Positions 57,701 to 64,000 of a stretch of DNA of 64,000 bases are shown here, piece by piece. Every line of letters starts with the position of its first letter. Within the stretch, counting starts at the first letter, position 1. This DNA comes from DAIDKA01 sp036498905. GTDB lineage: Bacteria > Pseudomonadota > Gammaproteobacteria > Steroidobacterales > Steroidobacteraceae. The notes below the pieces were generated by a model, which was not told the origin of the DNA, did no database searches, and saw only the letters and a program-made list of their open reading frames with translations. Where the stretch lies: the NCBI GenBank assembly GCA_036498905.1, contig DASYER010000143.1, positions 1-64,000 on the forward strand, in the 5' to 3' direction. Both the position numbers and the translations under genes were made by a program.

Positions 57701-57956
57701 TGCCGTAGTCGATGCGCAGATATACCGGAAAATAGCCCACGCCACGCAGCTGCGGTACCAGCCCTGCCTGCAGGATCGAGGTCTTGCCCAGTCCCGATTT
57801 GCCGAACAGCACGGTGAGCAGCTTGCGCTGCACCCGCCGCTCCAGCTCCGCCACCTCCTGTTCGCGACCAAAGAAGAACACGCGCGTGGCTTCCGTGAAC
57901 GCGGCCAAGCCCAGCCACGGGTTGTGCTCATCCACATTCGCTTCTACAGCGCTCAT
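54762..57956 (-). CDS. nSTAND1 NTPase with transmembrane segment and helical (TPR-like) repeats
   Basis: 1064-aa STAND-type signal-transduction NTPase. The nSTAND1 entry motif is HNPWLGLAAF ... FFFGREQEVAEL. Walker A is GKSGLGKTS (residues 52-60), and Walker B LLIFDQFEELF lies around 141-152. A winged-helix-like region is followed by an Arg/Glu-rich coil (400-437), one membrane helix (about 438-460), and roughly 600 residues of alpha-helical repeats resembling TPRs. STAND proteins oligomerise on sensing a trigger; the repeats are the likely sensor. The ATG at 57956 overlaps the stop of the SIR2-TIR gene (ATGA), so the two are coupled and the TIR/SIR2 protein is the probable effector. Confidence 0.88.
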   Translation of the reverse strand: MSAVEANVDEHNPWLGLAAFTEATRVFFFGREQEVAELERRVQRKLLTVLFGKSGLGKTSILQAGLVPQLRGVGYFPVYLRIDYGKDAAEPSEQIKQAIGQAASTGHWTQAGAVDTEESIWEFLHHRDAVLKDSAGSTLIPLLIFDQFEELFTLAQSDEFGRARAARFIEELADLVENRPPQTLEAKFEADEGGAERFDFSRSDYRVVISLREDYLAPLESLKKTMPSLSQNRLRLAPMTGSQGLEAVRRPGKNLVSEEVAAAIVRFVAGGSELANAEVEPSLLSLICRELNEQRISQHRGEISLDLLAGSHESILSSFYERSLADQPASVRRIVEDELLTDSGYRENLAEERVLRLLQVADASPDALRVLVNRRLLRIEERLDVRRVELTHDVLTAVVKASRDQRQAREAREATERLLAEQNARERTAQRALRRARMIAAGCTALAALAAVAAVLAIMNVQRARRAESDAMQTRLLSEQGRSQAQRLLGFLTDDFVQELETFGRYHTIIDLSQREIDYFNALPPKLKDAQTVRDGALAYANHAGASMYLGDTNGGIKSAAAGIALLDALRRAGDQSEATAIALARVYTNLGKLQGNQASREEFTDVKRAADLLRPIATKPGASREVRRAYVEVLISIGAAGIADNQNEDVVRSEREAQRLALQLGARRQRSLVLDADYATAGSWLAWGLANLNRNDEARRSGEDTLQVIDQILAQRPQYGEIVLAKQMAELAVSSAASADLNAAVAARFAIQAEQTSQDLVALEPGNTYYLNQLGAAYSRVGDTLWAAARLPEAIPNYRKSVDTFGQLSASATFYVVNLNDTMHYTVLHQAQLGDAAGAVATLNAAAAFTKKLDLGDSFPAGWVNALRAYLTATLAYERDDFGTARGLADAARVVWLAARPDGGPFQIAMKNYALYHLSDVEAQAEYRLGHFAAAAQLERTAVQACSADVGLATNPRDVSQVNIWLSMALAGAGQRAQAAQVIGPVIAQYRVLEKRNHGDQWLPLELAQALYAQSLSDARQAPALLREAAQLLDRLAPTIAALHDTQQWRASVRKARNPLAQQ

Positions 57957-59338
57957 GAGGAATGGCTGCGCATGGCCTCGACAATGCGCTGAGCGAATTT
58001 GTCCGGCACTTCGCCGTGCGGCAGCTCCGTACAGTGCAGGGTTTTGAACCGTTCCGGGACCCGCGCCTCCGCGCCATTGGTTGCGTCGACGCTCACCGGC
58101 AGGATGAACAGCGCCCCTTCGGCCATGTTGCGCGCTCGGTCGAGCGCATAGCTCCATTCCCGACGGAAATACCCCTCCACGCGCCGCTGCGTTGTGCTCG
58201 ACACCACAGGAATGAAATAGGAACAGCGAGCGATGTTACTTTGGATCTTTCGATCATAGTCATCGCCGGCTTCGAGCCGGTCCATGTCGAACCATGTCGT
58301 GATACCCGCCGCCTCCAGTCCCGCCTTGATCCTCTGCACCGCCGGCAGGTCTTCGCGCGCATAACTGATGAACACCGCGTTGTCAGGCATTTCCCGCGCA
58401 GGCGGCAAAAATCGCGCAGGGGCTGGTGCCTGCGCTGCGGGGCTTACCTTGTGCCGTCGTTGCCAGCGCTCGTGCAATTCTTCTGCGAAGCGCTCAGCGC
58501 CCGTGTAGATGCGTGTACGCACGCTTACCTGCTGCAGGAAAGCAACCAGCGGATCGTCCTGCCCGGTGTGTCCGTCAGCCAGCACTTCTCCCACATCGCG
58601 CGGGTCGGAGAGCCGCTGGCGCTTGGCCATCCGCAGGAACAGGCGCACCAGCCAGTTGCTGAAGCTGCCGCCGATCACCAGAAGATGATTGTGCTCAAGC
58701 TCATGAAACAAGCGCTCGGGAACCAGACTGTCGTTCTGCAACGCGCAGATGTACTCAAGCAGATCCTCATCCGAGATCACATAGGTCGGGGACGCCGAGA
58801 GCTTCCCAAACAGGTGGTACACCACCGGCCGCGTCAGCCGATCGCGCTCCGCCGGCAGATCGGTGACGCGGTTTGGGGCGTATGAAAACACCTCGGTGGA
58901 GGCTGCGCCGCCGAAGCGCTCGAGATTGATGGCGCTCTCCAGCAGTGAGTCAAAGGTCGTGCTGATGAAAAGATCAAAGTCGGTGATTGCCGCCAGCTGC
59001 CGTAGCGCTGCTGGTGGCTCAAACTGCGCATCCTTCAGCAGGCCGCGCAGCCGAACGTAGGCTTCCTCGCGGCGCCCGCGCGCCGCGAGGAACCAGCACA
59101 CCACATCGTTCAGGGTGTAGCGCTCCGGGAGATGCGAGGTGTCCACGTTCAGCCGCGCTGCCAGCTTCTCGGCCACCCATTCCAGCAGCAGCCGTGGGCC
59201 ACGCTCCGTATTTACCCGCAGCAGCTCCGGCCCCACGATGGGGATGACCCGCCGTTCCTCGATGAAGCTCAGAAGGTCCTCCCACGCATCCTCATCGAGC
59301 GCGGTGGCCGGCAACATCGCAACTGAGCCCAAGTTCAT
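57953..59338 (-). CDS. SIR2-like and TIR domain protein (putative NAD-consuming effector)
   Basis: 461-aa two-domain protein. Residues about 20-290 are SIR2-like: LISTTFDSLLE-type strand (FISTTFDSLLE, 124-134), VVYHLFGKLS with candidate catalytic His175, and VIGGSFSNWL. Both the glycine loop and the Asn motif are altered (VGPELL for GAGxS, TTFD for TTNYD), so NAD hydrolysis by this domain is doubtful. A Pro/Ala linker leads to a TIR domain (about 318-450) with NAVFISYARED and a candidate catalytic Glu394 in FRREW. TIR domains of this kind cleave NAD+ or make cyclic ADP-ribose signals in defence. M1 is taken as start; M8 is possible. Confidence 0.85.
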   Translation of the reverse strand: MNLGSVAMLPATALDEDAWEDLLSFIEERRVIPIVGPELLRVNTERGPRLLLEWVAEKLAARLNVDTSHLPERYTLNDVVCWFLAARGRREEAYVRLRGLLKDAQFEPPAALRQLAAITDFDLFISTTFDSLLESAINLERFGGAASTEVFSYAPNRVTDLPAERDRLTRPVVYHLFGKLSASPTYVISDEDLLEYICALQNDSLVPERLFHELEHNHLLVIGGSFSNWLVRLFLRMAKRQRLSDPRDVGEVLADGHTGQDDPLVAFLQQVSVRTRIYTGAERFAEELHERWQRRHKVSPAAQAPAPARFLPPAREMPDNAVFISYAREDLPAVQRIKAGLEAAGITTWFDMDRLEAGDDYDRKIQSNIARCSYFIPVVSSTTQRRVEGYFRREWSYALDRARNMAEGALFILPVSVDATNGAEARVPERFKTLHCTELPHGEVPDKFAQRIVEAMRSHSS

Positions 59339-59371
59339 TGAAAGTCCGGCACGCCGTTTGACGCCGCAAGT

Positions 59372-59403
59372 CGGCTCGACCGCACCCGTGCGCGATCGAG
59401 CCG
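59372..59403. other. Strong nested hairpin between urcA and the SIR2-TIR gene
   Basis: CGGCTCGA / TCGAGCCG form an 8-bp outer stem, with an inner GCAC / GTGC stem. It begins 9 nt after the UrcA stop on the minus strand and ends 34 nt before the SIR2-TIR start. No T-run follows, so it may slow or protect the transcript rather than terminate it; it could separate expression of the two genes. Confidence 0.5.
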
Positions 59404-59411
59404 GTCAGCCG

Positions 59412-59771
59412 TCAATGCCGTGCGCCGGCGACCAATGTGGTGAGGCCGGGGTTATTGACCTTCGTCACCGCGGTATTGACCGCATCGGACATGCACTTCT
59501 TGTAATCGTTGGTTCCGGGAATATCGTTGGTCTGTGGCTGCGGCGAACACACGTCAGTCGCGGCCGCCCGAATACGTACCAGAAGCGTCGACAGACCCGC
59601 GGATTTTGCAAGGTCCAGATCGCGATAGCTGACAGTCGTGGCCCGCGCCTGTGAACCAGGAGCCGCCGCCTTGTGGCCGGTCACGACGACCTCGCTCGCG
59701 TCTTGCGCATTGACAGGCCCAAGCACGCCTAAAGCCAAGGCCCCGAGCGATACCGCGATAAGCAACTTCAT
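59412..59771 (-). CDS. UrcA family protein
   Basis: 119-aa exported protein. The signal peptide MKLLIAVSLGALALGVLGPVNAQ is followed by the UrcA domain: TVSYRDLDLAKSAGLSTLLVRI, a conserved Cys pair (DVCSP, KKCMSD) likely forming a disulfide, and AVTKVNNPGLTTL at the C terminus. UrcA proteins are small periplasmic proteins of unknown role, common in Caulobacterales, sphingomonads and related soil Gammaproteobacteria. AAGGGGA is the ribosome-binding site. It interrupts the cassette of conflict-type genes on the same strand and has its own leader. Confidence 0.9.
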   Translation of the reverse strand: MKLLIAVSLGALALGVLGPVNAQDASEVVVTGHKAAAPGSQARATTVSYRDLDLAKSAGLSTLLVRIRAAATDVCSPQPQTNDIPGTNDYKKCMSDAVNTAVTKVNNPGLTTLVAGARH

Positions 59772-59788
59772 GTTAGTCCCCTTCCTTA

Positions 59789-59808
59789 AAGTCGCACTAT
59801 CGCGACTT
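59789..59808 (-). promoter_or_regulatory. Perfect stem-loop in the UrcA leader
   Basis: AAGTCGC / GCGACTT (7 bp, 6-nt loop) lies directly upstream of the UrcA ribosome-binding site. It could be a palindromic operator or an RNA structure controlling access to the start. A GATAGT in the loop resembles a -10 element on the minus strand. Confidence 0.4.
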
Positions 59809-59919
59809 GTTGAGGAAGACCTTACCCTCGCACTGTCTTCAACCAGCAGGTTTGCGACCAGCGGCGCGATTCGCGTCTTGAATGCCGGAAAAGCGGCATC
59901 GGATCGCCGTCCTGCGTTT

Positions 59920-61620
59920 TCAACCCTTCGGCAATGCGATCGGACGATCACGCAGCAAGCGCACCCAATCCGCATTTTCGATCAGGGCTTCGCGTCCCAG
60001 TTCCCGCAACAGCGTGAGCTCGCCGTGGCGCCGTGCCGGTGTGGCGGGTTCCTGCTCCAAATGGCCAACGAATTGCTCAGCGCGATGGAAGATGGTCGCG
60101 AAGCGCGCGTACTGATTGCCTTGCGTGCGCACACCGCTGCGCTCGCCATACGCCTCCCACAAGGCTGCCCCAATCGGCGCAATACCCATAATCAGCACCG
60201 TCCAATGATGCAGCGTCGACCAGCGCTCCATCAGCTGCCAGAAGATCACCAAGCTGAAGGCTGCGAGCAGGCCCAGTGCCAGAAATAGGCGCGAGCAGCG
60301 CTCCAGGCGCTGCAGCCGTTGCTCGTGCAGGCGTGCATGCGCCGCATAGTAGGTCGCCTGGTCTTGGATCCACCATTTCAATGCCAGGTCCGGATGGGCC
60401 GCAACCGGCGGGGGTGCCGCGCCGGTTGCCCGCAAGGCCTCCCGGATCCAGCGCAGTTCATCGAGCTGCTTGCGCAGATACGAGGAGGAGGCATTGTCGC
60501 TCAACCCGCCGAGACGCCAGTAGAACTGCACCCGTAGGCCTTCGGCCAGCGCCCGATAGTCCAGGTACCTGCCCTGGGCGTCGAGCCGACGGTGCCAGAT
60601 GAGGACCAGTGTCAGCAGCGCGAAGCACACCAGGTATGCGAGTGGAACGACTCGCAGCGGCAAGACTTCGGCGTAGACCTCGAAGATCATCGCGAGCAGC
60701 GCCGCCAACAATAGTGTCAGACGCAGCACCCGGTGCGTGATGCGCTGGTAGTGGGCGGCGAGGCGATCAGCGCAGCCAAATGCCGTTGCCAGGGCGCGAT
60801 CGGCGGTTGGCGCCTGCGATTCGGGCAACAGGGAAGCCGCCGCGGCGGGCACCTGTGAACGAATGTGCGCACGCGCCGCCTCGGCATTGAAACGGTCAAT
60901 GCGGCTGCAGACCGTGTGAAACAGTTCCAGATCGTTGTCATGCGCAAACAGCCACTCGGCGTGGGGCGCTACGCCCGAGTCGCTGCCGGATCGAGCCGCG
61001 TGTACATGGAAGACCGGCCCGCTGTCATCCGGATCGAGGGCGGTCCGGCTCCCCGCGCGGCTGGTATTTGACCGTCCGAGTTTCAGGCTGACCACTGCGG
61101 CAGTGCCGACGCCGCTGTCGTTCGGGACACCGTCCCAGATGGCAAGCAGGATGTGGCTTTGCTGGGCCACGAATGCGCCGACTGCGCGGTACTGATGGTC
61201 CCGCTCTGCCGCTGAATCGCACCAAGGCGAATCATTCACCGCGGCAGGGCGCGGCCAGACGAATACGCGCTCCGGCGCGACACGGTGCAGCAGGGCCCGG
61301 AATTCGCTCACACTGTCGGGAAAGTCGCGTTCGTAGTCCCGTGGCTCCAGGGGTAAGGGCACCACGAACCGGGAGCCACGTTCGAGGGCAACTTCGGCGA
61401 CCAACCGGTCTGCGCCTTCGGCCAGAGCCGAAATGACGAGTAACGGCGTCGACGGGTAACGCTGCCGCAACCGCTCGAAGAACTCACCAATCTGCCTGCG
61501 ATAGCAGGGCACATCGGCTGCACGCAGATCACGATGACCGGTGACGCCGATGACGATCGGCAGGCGGCCGTCAACTTCAGCCCCGACGCCTGCGCGAGGC
61601 GTCGCGGCGGATCCGGTCAT
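59920..61620 (-). CDS. SLOG domain protein with two pairs of membrane helices (SLOG-SLATT-like)
   Basis: 566-aa protein. The N-terminal nucleotide/ligand-binding SLOG-like domain (about 20-250) carries IGVTGHRDL (24-32), the typical ISALAEGADRLVAE motif (63-76) and HILLAIWDG (156-164). The C-terminal half holds two helix pairs, at about 298-318 and 322-342 and at about 444-464 and 471-490. Each pair is followed by charged helical segments, as in SLATT effectors thought to form membrane pores. SLOG domains sense nucleotide-derived messengers, so a product of the TIR/SIR2 enzyme could be its ligand; this is inference. It starts 2 nt after the stop of a truncated ScyD-like gene. Confidence 0.82.
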   Translation of the reverse strand: MTGSAATPRAGVGAEVDGRLPIVIGVTGHRDLRAADVPCYRRQIGEFFERLRQRYPSTPLLVISALAEGADRLVAEVALERGSRFVVPLPLEPRDYERDFPDSVSEFRALLHRVAPERVFVWPRPAAVNDSPWCDSAAERDHQYRAVGAFVAQQSHILLAIWDGVPNDSGVGTAAVVSLKLGRSNTSRAGSRTALDPDDSGPVFHVHAARSGSDSGVAPHAEWLFAHDNDLELFHTVCSRIDRFNAEAARAHIRSQVPAAAASLLPESQAPTADRALATAFGCADRLAAHYQRITHRVLRLTLLLAALLAMIFEVYAEVLPLRVVPLAYLVCFALLTLVLIWHRRLDAQGRYLDYRALAEGLRVQFYWRLGGLSDNASSSYLRKQLDELRWIREALRATGAAPPPVAAHPDLALKWWIQDQATYYAAHARLHEQRLQRLERCSRLFLALGLLAAFSLVIFWQLMERWSTLHHWTVLIMGIAPIGAALWEAYGERSGVRTQGNQYARFATIFHRAEQFVGHLEQEPATPARRHGELTLLRELGREALIENADWVRLLRDRPIALPKG

Positions 61621-61622
61621 TG

Positions 61623-62237
61623 CTAGTAGCCGTACGCAACGTCGAAGCGCAGGATTCTTCCGGCTCCGTATCCGGGCGCCGGCATGGCGCTGAAGTCGGC
61701 GGCGTCATCGAATCGGCCGGGATGGGTCATCTCGAACACACTGAGATCGGAAATCAAGTTCCCCTTTCCGGTAGTGACATTGACCCGGGCAATACCATTA
61801 GGCGACTTCGGACTGCCGTGCGAACAGCCGCCTCCCGCCAGCAGCGCATATATCTGGCCGTTGAGGAAGGTGACGTCAGATACGCTCGGCAGGTCGCCGG
61901 TCGAGGCGACATTCGAGGGAAAGCCTGATGCCACCGCGCTCACCTTACCGTTACGACTGATTTTTACAATTGCTCCGGTATTGCCGCCCGCATAGGGGCC
62001 GACCGGACCTGGCACCTGCGCGCATTGGCTGGTTGTCGTCTTGTTCGTGCCGCCCGTACCGCTTTCCGCGACGTACAGCCCGCCATCCGGCCCGAACTTC
62101 AGGCCTCGGGGCGCATTGAGCCCGGAGGCAACGACCGTAAATTCGCTGGGAACCTGCGCGCTGACGGATTGCGCGGCGCCCATCGCGATCATGCCGGCCA
62201 AAGCGAGTGCAGGCCGCCAGAAAGTGAACATTTTCAT
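61623..62237 (-). CDS. ScyD/ScyE-like propeller protein, probably C-terminally truncated
   Basis: 204-aa exported protein with signal peptide (MIAMGAAQSVSA) and the opening blades of a ScyD/ScyE-type beta-propeller: VVASGLNAPRGLKFGPDGGLYVAESG, a Cys-containing QCAQVPGPVGPYAGGNTGAIV stretch (each split by ligand loops), and NGIARVN. Family members, as I recall them, are about 330-400 aa and continue after a ...HPV/DFEPDG... region. Here the similarity stops at FEMTHP and an unrelated tail of about 30 residues ends the frame. The SLOG gene begins 2 nt later, so the missing half is not downstream. It may be a remnant at the edge of an inserted cassette. Confidence 0.7.
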   Translation of the reverse strand: MKMFTFWRPALALAGMIAMGAAQSVSAQVPSEFTVVASGLNAPRGLKFGPDGGLYVAESGTGGTNKTTTSQCAQVPGPVGPYAGGNTGAIVKISRNGKVSAVASGFPSNVASTGDLPSVSDVTFLNGQIYALLAGGGCSHGSPKSPNGIARVNVTTGKGNLISDLSVFEMTHPGRFDDAADFSAMPAPGYGAGRILRFDVAYGY

Positions 62238-62461
62238 TTCAGTCTCCGCTGTTACTTCGCGAGGGGTAAAACTAACTTGTGGGCGCGCCAACACACAACT
62301 TTGCGACGAGTGCCTGAAATAGCGGAACGAACTCGGAAAAAAGCGCCATGGGCGAGGCGGCGCGACCGCGCTGACGGGAAAATCGCAGCCTTTTCGGCGC
62401 TGGGCACCGCCGATCTGCCTACCCATTTGCCGTATTTGTGCGAATAATCGAATCCACCACC

Positions 62462-63586
62462 ATGAGCACTTCGTCTCTCCCAGTAACGGATTCCATTCGC
62501 GAGGCGCCGCGGATCTGGGCCCGTTGGAGAGCCAGACGGACCCGAGGCTGGCGGACGACGTTCGGACTGGCGACACTGATTGCATTCGGCATGTCGACCC
62601 AATATCTCGCGCAGCTTTTCGTCTGGCGCAACTGGCCGCCGGATGAGGCGCTGCTGGGCTGGCTGTACGTTCTGCGTGACCGGCTCATCGTCGCCTGGTG
62701 TATCGCGCTGGCAATTCTGATATTCCGAGTGGGTCAGGCCGGCTCGACCGGCCGGCGCACCGCGCTGCTGGCCATCAGCGTGTTCACAGGTGCCACGTGC
62801 GGTGAGTGGCTGGTGGAGTGGCTGTACGGCGGTTATGGCTCCATTGCATCATTGATAACGCATGGATTGCGGTGGAGCACCGTCGCACTGGCTGGCGCCG
62901 CCAGCTACTACCTGTGGCGCAAGTCGGTCGACTCGCGCGACTCCCTGCGACGCGAGGACCTACGGCGTGCTTCCGTCGAGCAGCGGCTGACGAATACCCG
63001 CCTGACGGCGCTCCGCAAGCAAATCGAGCCGCATTTTCTTTTCAATACCCTCGCCACGGTGCGTCGACTGCACCGCACGGAGCCCCAGGCTGGCGCTCAC
63101 ATGCTCGCCAACTTCATCGACTACCTGTGCCGGCTGCTGCCGATGCTGGAGCACTGCGAGGTGCCGCTCGGGGAGGAGGCGGATCTGGTGCAGGCTTATC
63201 TGTCGGTCATCGAGGTGCGGATGTCGCAGCGCCTGCACGTACAGATCAGCGTCCCGTCAACGTTGCGGAACGCGAAGGTGCCACCCCTCGCGCTCGCAAC
63301 CTTGGTCGAGAATGCCGTCAAGCACGGCGTTGCCCCGCTTCCGACGGGCGGGCGAATCGAGATATTGGCGGAGTGCACCCGTGACGGCAGTCTCCAACTC
63401 ACGGTTCACGACAACGGCGTCGGCCTGAAATCCGACGCCGGCGGCGGCACGGGCCTGGGCCTGTACAACATCCGCACGCGCCTCGCGACCCTGCACGGAA
63501 CAAGCGCCTCGCTGAGCGTCGAAGCGAACGCATCGCGCGGGGTAAGTGCCCGCATGGTACTGCCGCTGCGGCTCGGTGCCACATGA
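62462..63586 (+). CDS. LytS-type sensor histidine kinase
   Basis: 374-aa membrane kinase with four hydrophobic helices (about 34-52, 68-90, 100-124, 138-152). The phosphoacceptor motif is KQIEPHFLFN with His191, and the HATPase domain has TLVENAVKHGV and GLGLYNIRTRL. It resembles the kinase at 8449. The start is the ATG at 62462, preceded by a divergent region of 224 nt shared with the ScyD-like gene. A second membrane protein of the same type overlaps its stop by 4 nt. The cognate LytTR regulator is probably beyond the window. Confidence 0.92.
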   Translation: MSTSSLPVTDSIREAPRIWARWRARRTRGWRTTFGLATLIAFGMSTQYLAQLFVWRNWPPDEALLGWLYVLRDRLIVAWCIALAILIFRVGQAGSTGRRTALLAISVFTGATCGEWLVEWLYGGYGSIASLITHGLRWSTVALAGAASYYLWRKSVDSRDSLRREDLRRASVEQRLTNTRLTALRKQIEPHFLFNTLATVRRLHRTEPQAGAHMLANFIDYLCRLLPMLEHCEVPLGEEADLVQAYLSVIEVRMSQRLHVQISVPSTLRNAKVPPLALATLVENAVKHGVAPLPTGGRIEILAECTRDGSLQLTVHDNGVGLKSDAGGGTGLGLYNIRTRLATLHGTSASLSVEANASRGVSARMVLPLRLGAT

Positions 63587-64000
63587 GGGTGTTTGCCGCG
63601 ACTTTCGACGGCCGCCGCATTCTTGCGTGGAGCATCACATGGGCGTGCCTGGTCGCGGTCCTCGAATCGCTCGGCATGACGCCCCAGCGTTGGGCATCGC
63701 CGGAGCTGCTGCTGTGGTGGCTGACGTACTGGACGCTGCCCTTGTGGTGCCTGATCGGTGCGTTGCTGCTATGGCTCGCGAATCGCACCGAACGCACCGG
63801 CAAACTCAGCCAGCTCGCCGTTGGATTCGTACTGGTGTGGCCGCTGCCGGTGTTCGTTCAACCGGAAGTTTCCGCAGCGGTGAACGGGATGGCCGGATCC
63901 CTGCCGATGCTGCGCCGTTCTGCCAGGGATCTCGCCATTGTTCCGGATCCGCAGCACTGGATTGGTATCGGCCTGTACAACACCTGGATCTACCTATTCT
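63583..64000 (+). CDS. Membrane protein, N-terminal part (probable second LytS-type kinase)
   Basis: Starts with ATGA overlapping the upstream kinase and stays open to the window end (139 codons visible). It begins MRVFAATFDGRRILAWSITW and shows at least three hydrophobic segments separated by short loops, in the style of LytS/AlgZ sensor domains. The catalytic part would lie outside the window, so the kinase assignment is from context and style only. Confidence 0.6.
   Translation, partial: MRVFAATFDGRRILAWSITWACLVAVLESLGMTPQRWASPELLLWWLTYWTLPLWCLIGALLLWLANRTERTGKLSQLAVGFVLVWPLPVFVQPEVSAAVNGMAGSLPMLRRSARDLAIVPDPQHWIGIGLYNTWIYLF

Overview
The window reads as chromosomal DNA of a high-GC, free-living Gammaproteobacterium, probably of the Steroidobacterales/Nevskiales/Xanthomonadales type. 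This is inferred from gene content: an UrcA family protein, a CirA-type TonB receptor, LytS/AlgR signalling pairs, PQQ quinoproteins, a cyo quinol oxidase and the yeaG-yeaH-ycgB stress operon. Genes are densely packed, with many 4-nt ATGA stop/start overlaps. I found no rRNA, tRNA, CRISPR array, IS element or phage gene. No gene-free stretch exceeds about 300 bases.

Layout. 0-2.9 kb: TonB-dependent receptor and terminator. 2.9-7.4 kb (minus): PrkA kinase, DUF444 protein and SpoVR protein. 7.6-10.5 kb: a lipoprotein, then a LytS-type kinase and LytTR regulator. 10.5-14.6 kb: divergent MATE exporter and glycogen phosphorylase. 14.7-21.5 kb: a catabolic-looking run (butanediol-dehydrogenase-like enzyme, carotenoid/lignostilbene oxygenase, MFS carrier, phospholipase D protein, Tat-exported FAD oxidase). 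21.5-25.5 kb: small acidic protein, MFS carrier, EAL-HDOD protein, exported SDR. 25.6-28.9 kb: a Leu-rich leader peptide, 2-isopropylmalate synthase and a PBP4-type peptidase. 29.1-33.6 kb: a low-complexity protein, then an OmpR-type two-component system followed by a PmrA-like box and a DegP/HtrA protease. 33.6-37.5 kb: SnoaL-like protein, cytochrome-PQQ dehydrogenase, DJ-1/PfpI protein, YpfJ-type metallopeptidase. 37.5-43.5 kb: STN-OmpW fusion protein, FecI, FecR, exported D-2-hydroxyacid dehydrogenase, Old Yellow Enzyme and two DUF3237 proteins. 43.5-46.5 kb: propeller-GGDEF cyclase. 46.8-54.8 kb: cyoABCD, quinohemoprotein alcohol dehydrogenase, dienelactone hydrolase, aldo/keto reductase. 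54.8-61.6 kb (minus): a defence-like cassette. 61.6-64 kb: truncated ScyD-like gene and two LytS-type kinases, the second cut by the window end.

Two places are most likely to hold something new. First, the 54.8-61.6 kb cassette combines a SIR2-like/TIR protein translationally coupled to an nSTAND1 NTPase with a membrane segment and helical repeats. Upstream on the same strand lies a SLOG protein with two pairs of membrane helices (SLATT-like). This is the architecture expected of an NAD-linked, abortive-infection-type conflict system. Second, at 37.5-43.5 kb an ECF sigma factor and FecR anti-sigma factor sit beside a receptor candidate in which the signalling STN domain is fused to an OmpW-like 8-strand barrel instead of a TonB-dependent barrel. 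FecR is translationally coupled to a small redox operon, so this may be an unconventional cell-surface signalling route.

Respiratory and redox functions recur. The periplasmic quinoproteins could pass electrons to the quinol pool and the CyoABCD oxidase. Several dehydrogenases carry unexpected export signals. All function calls come from motifs read by eye; no database search was run.
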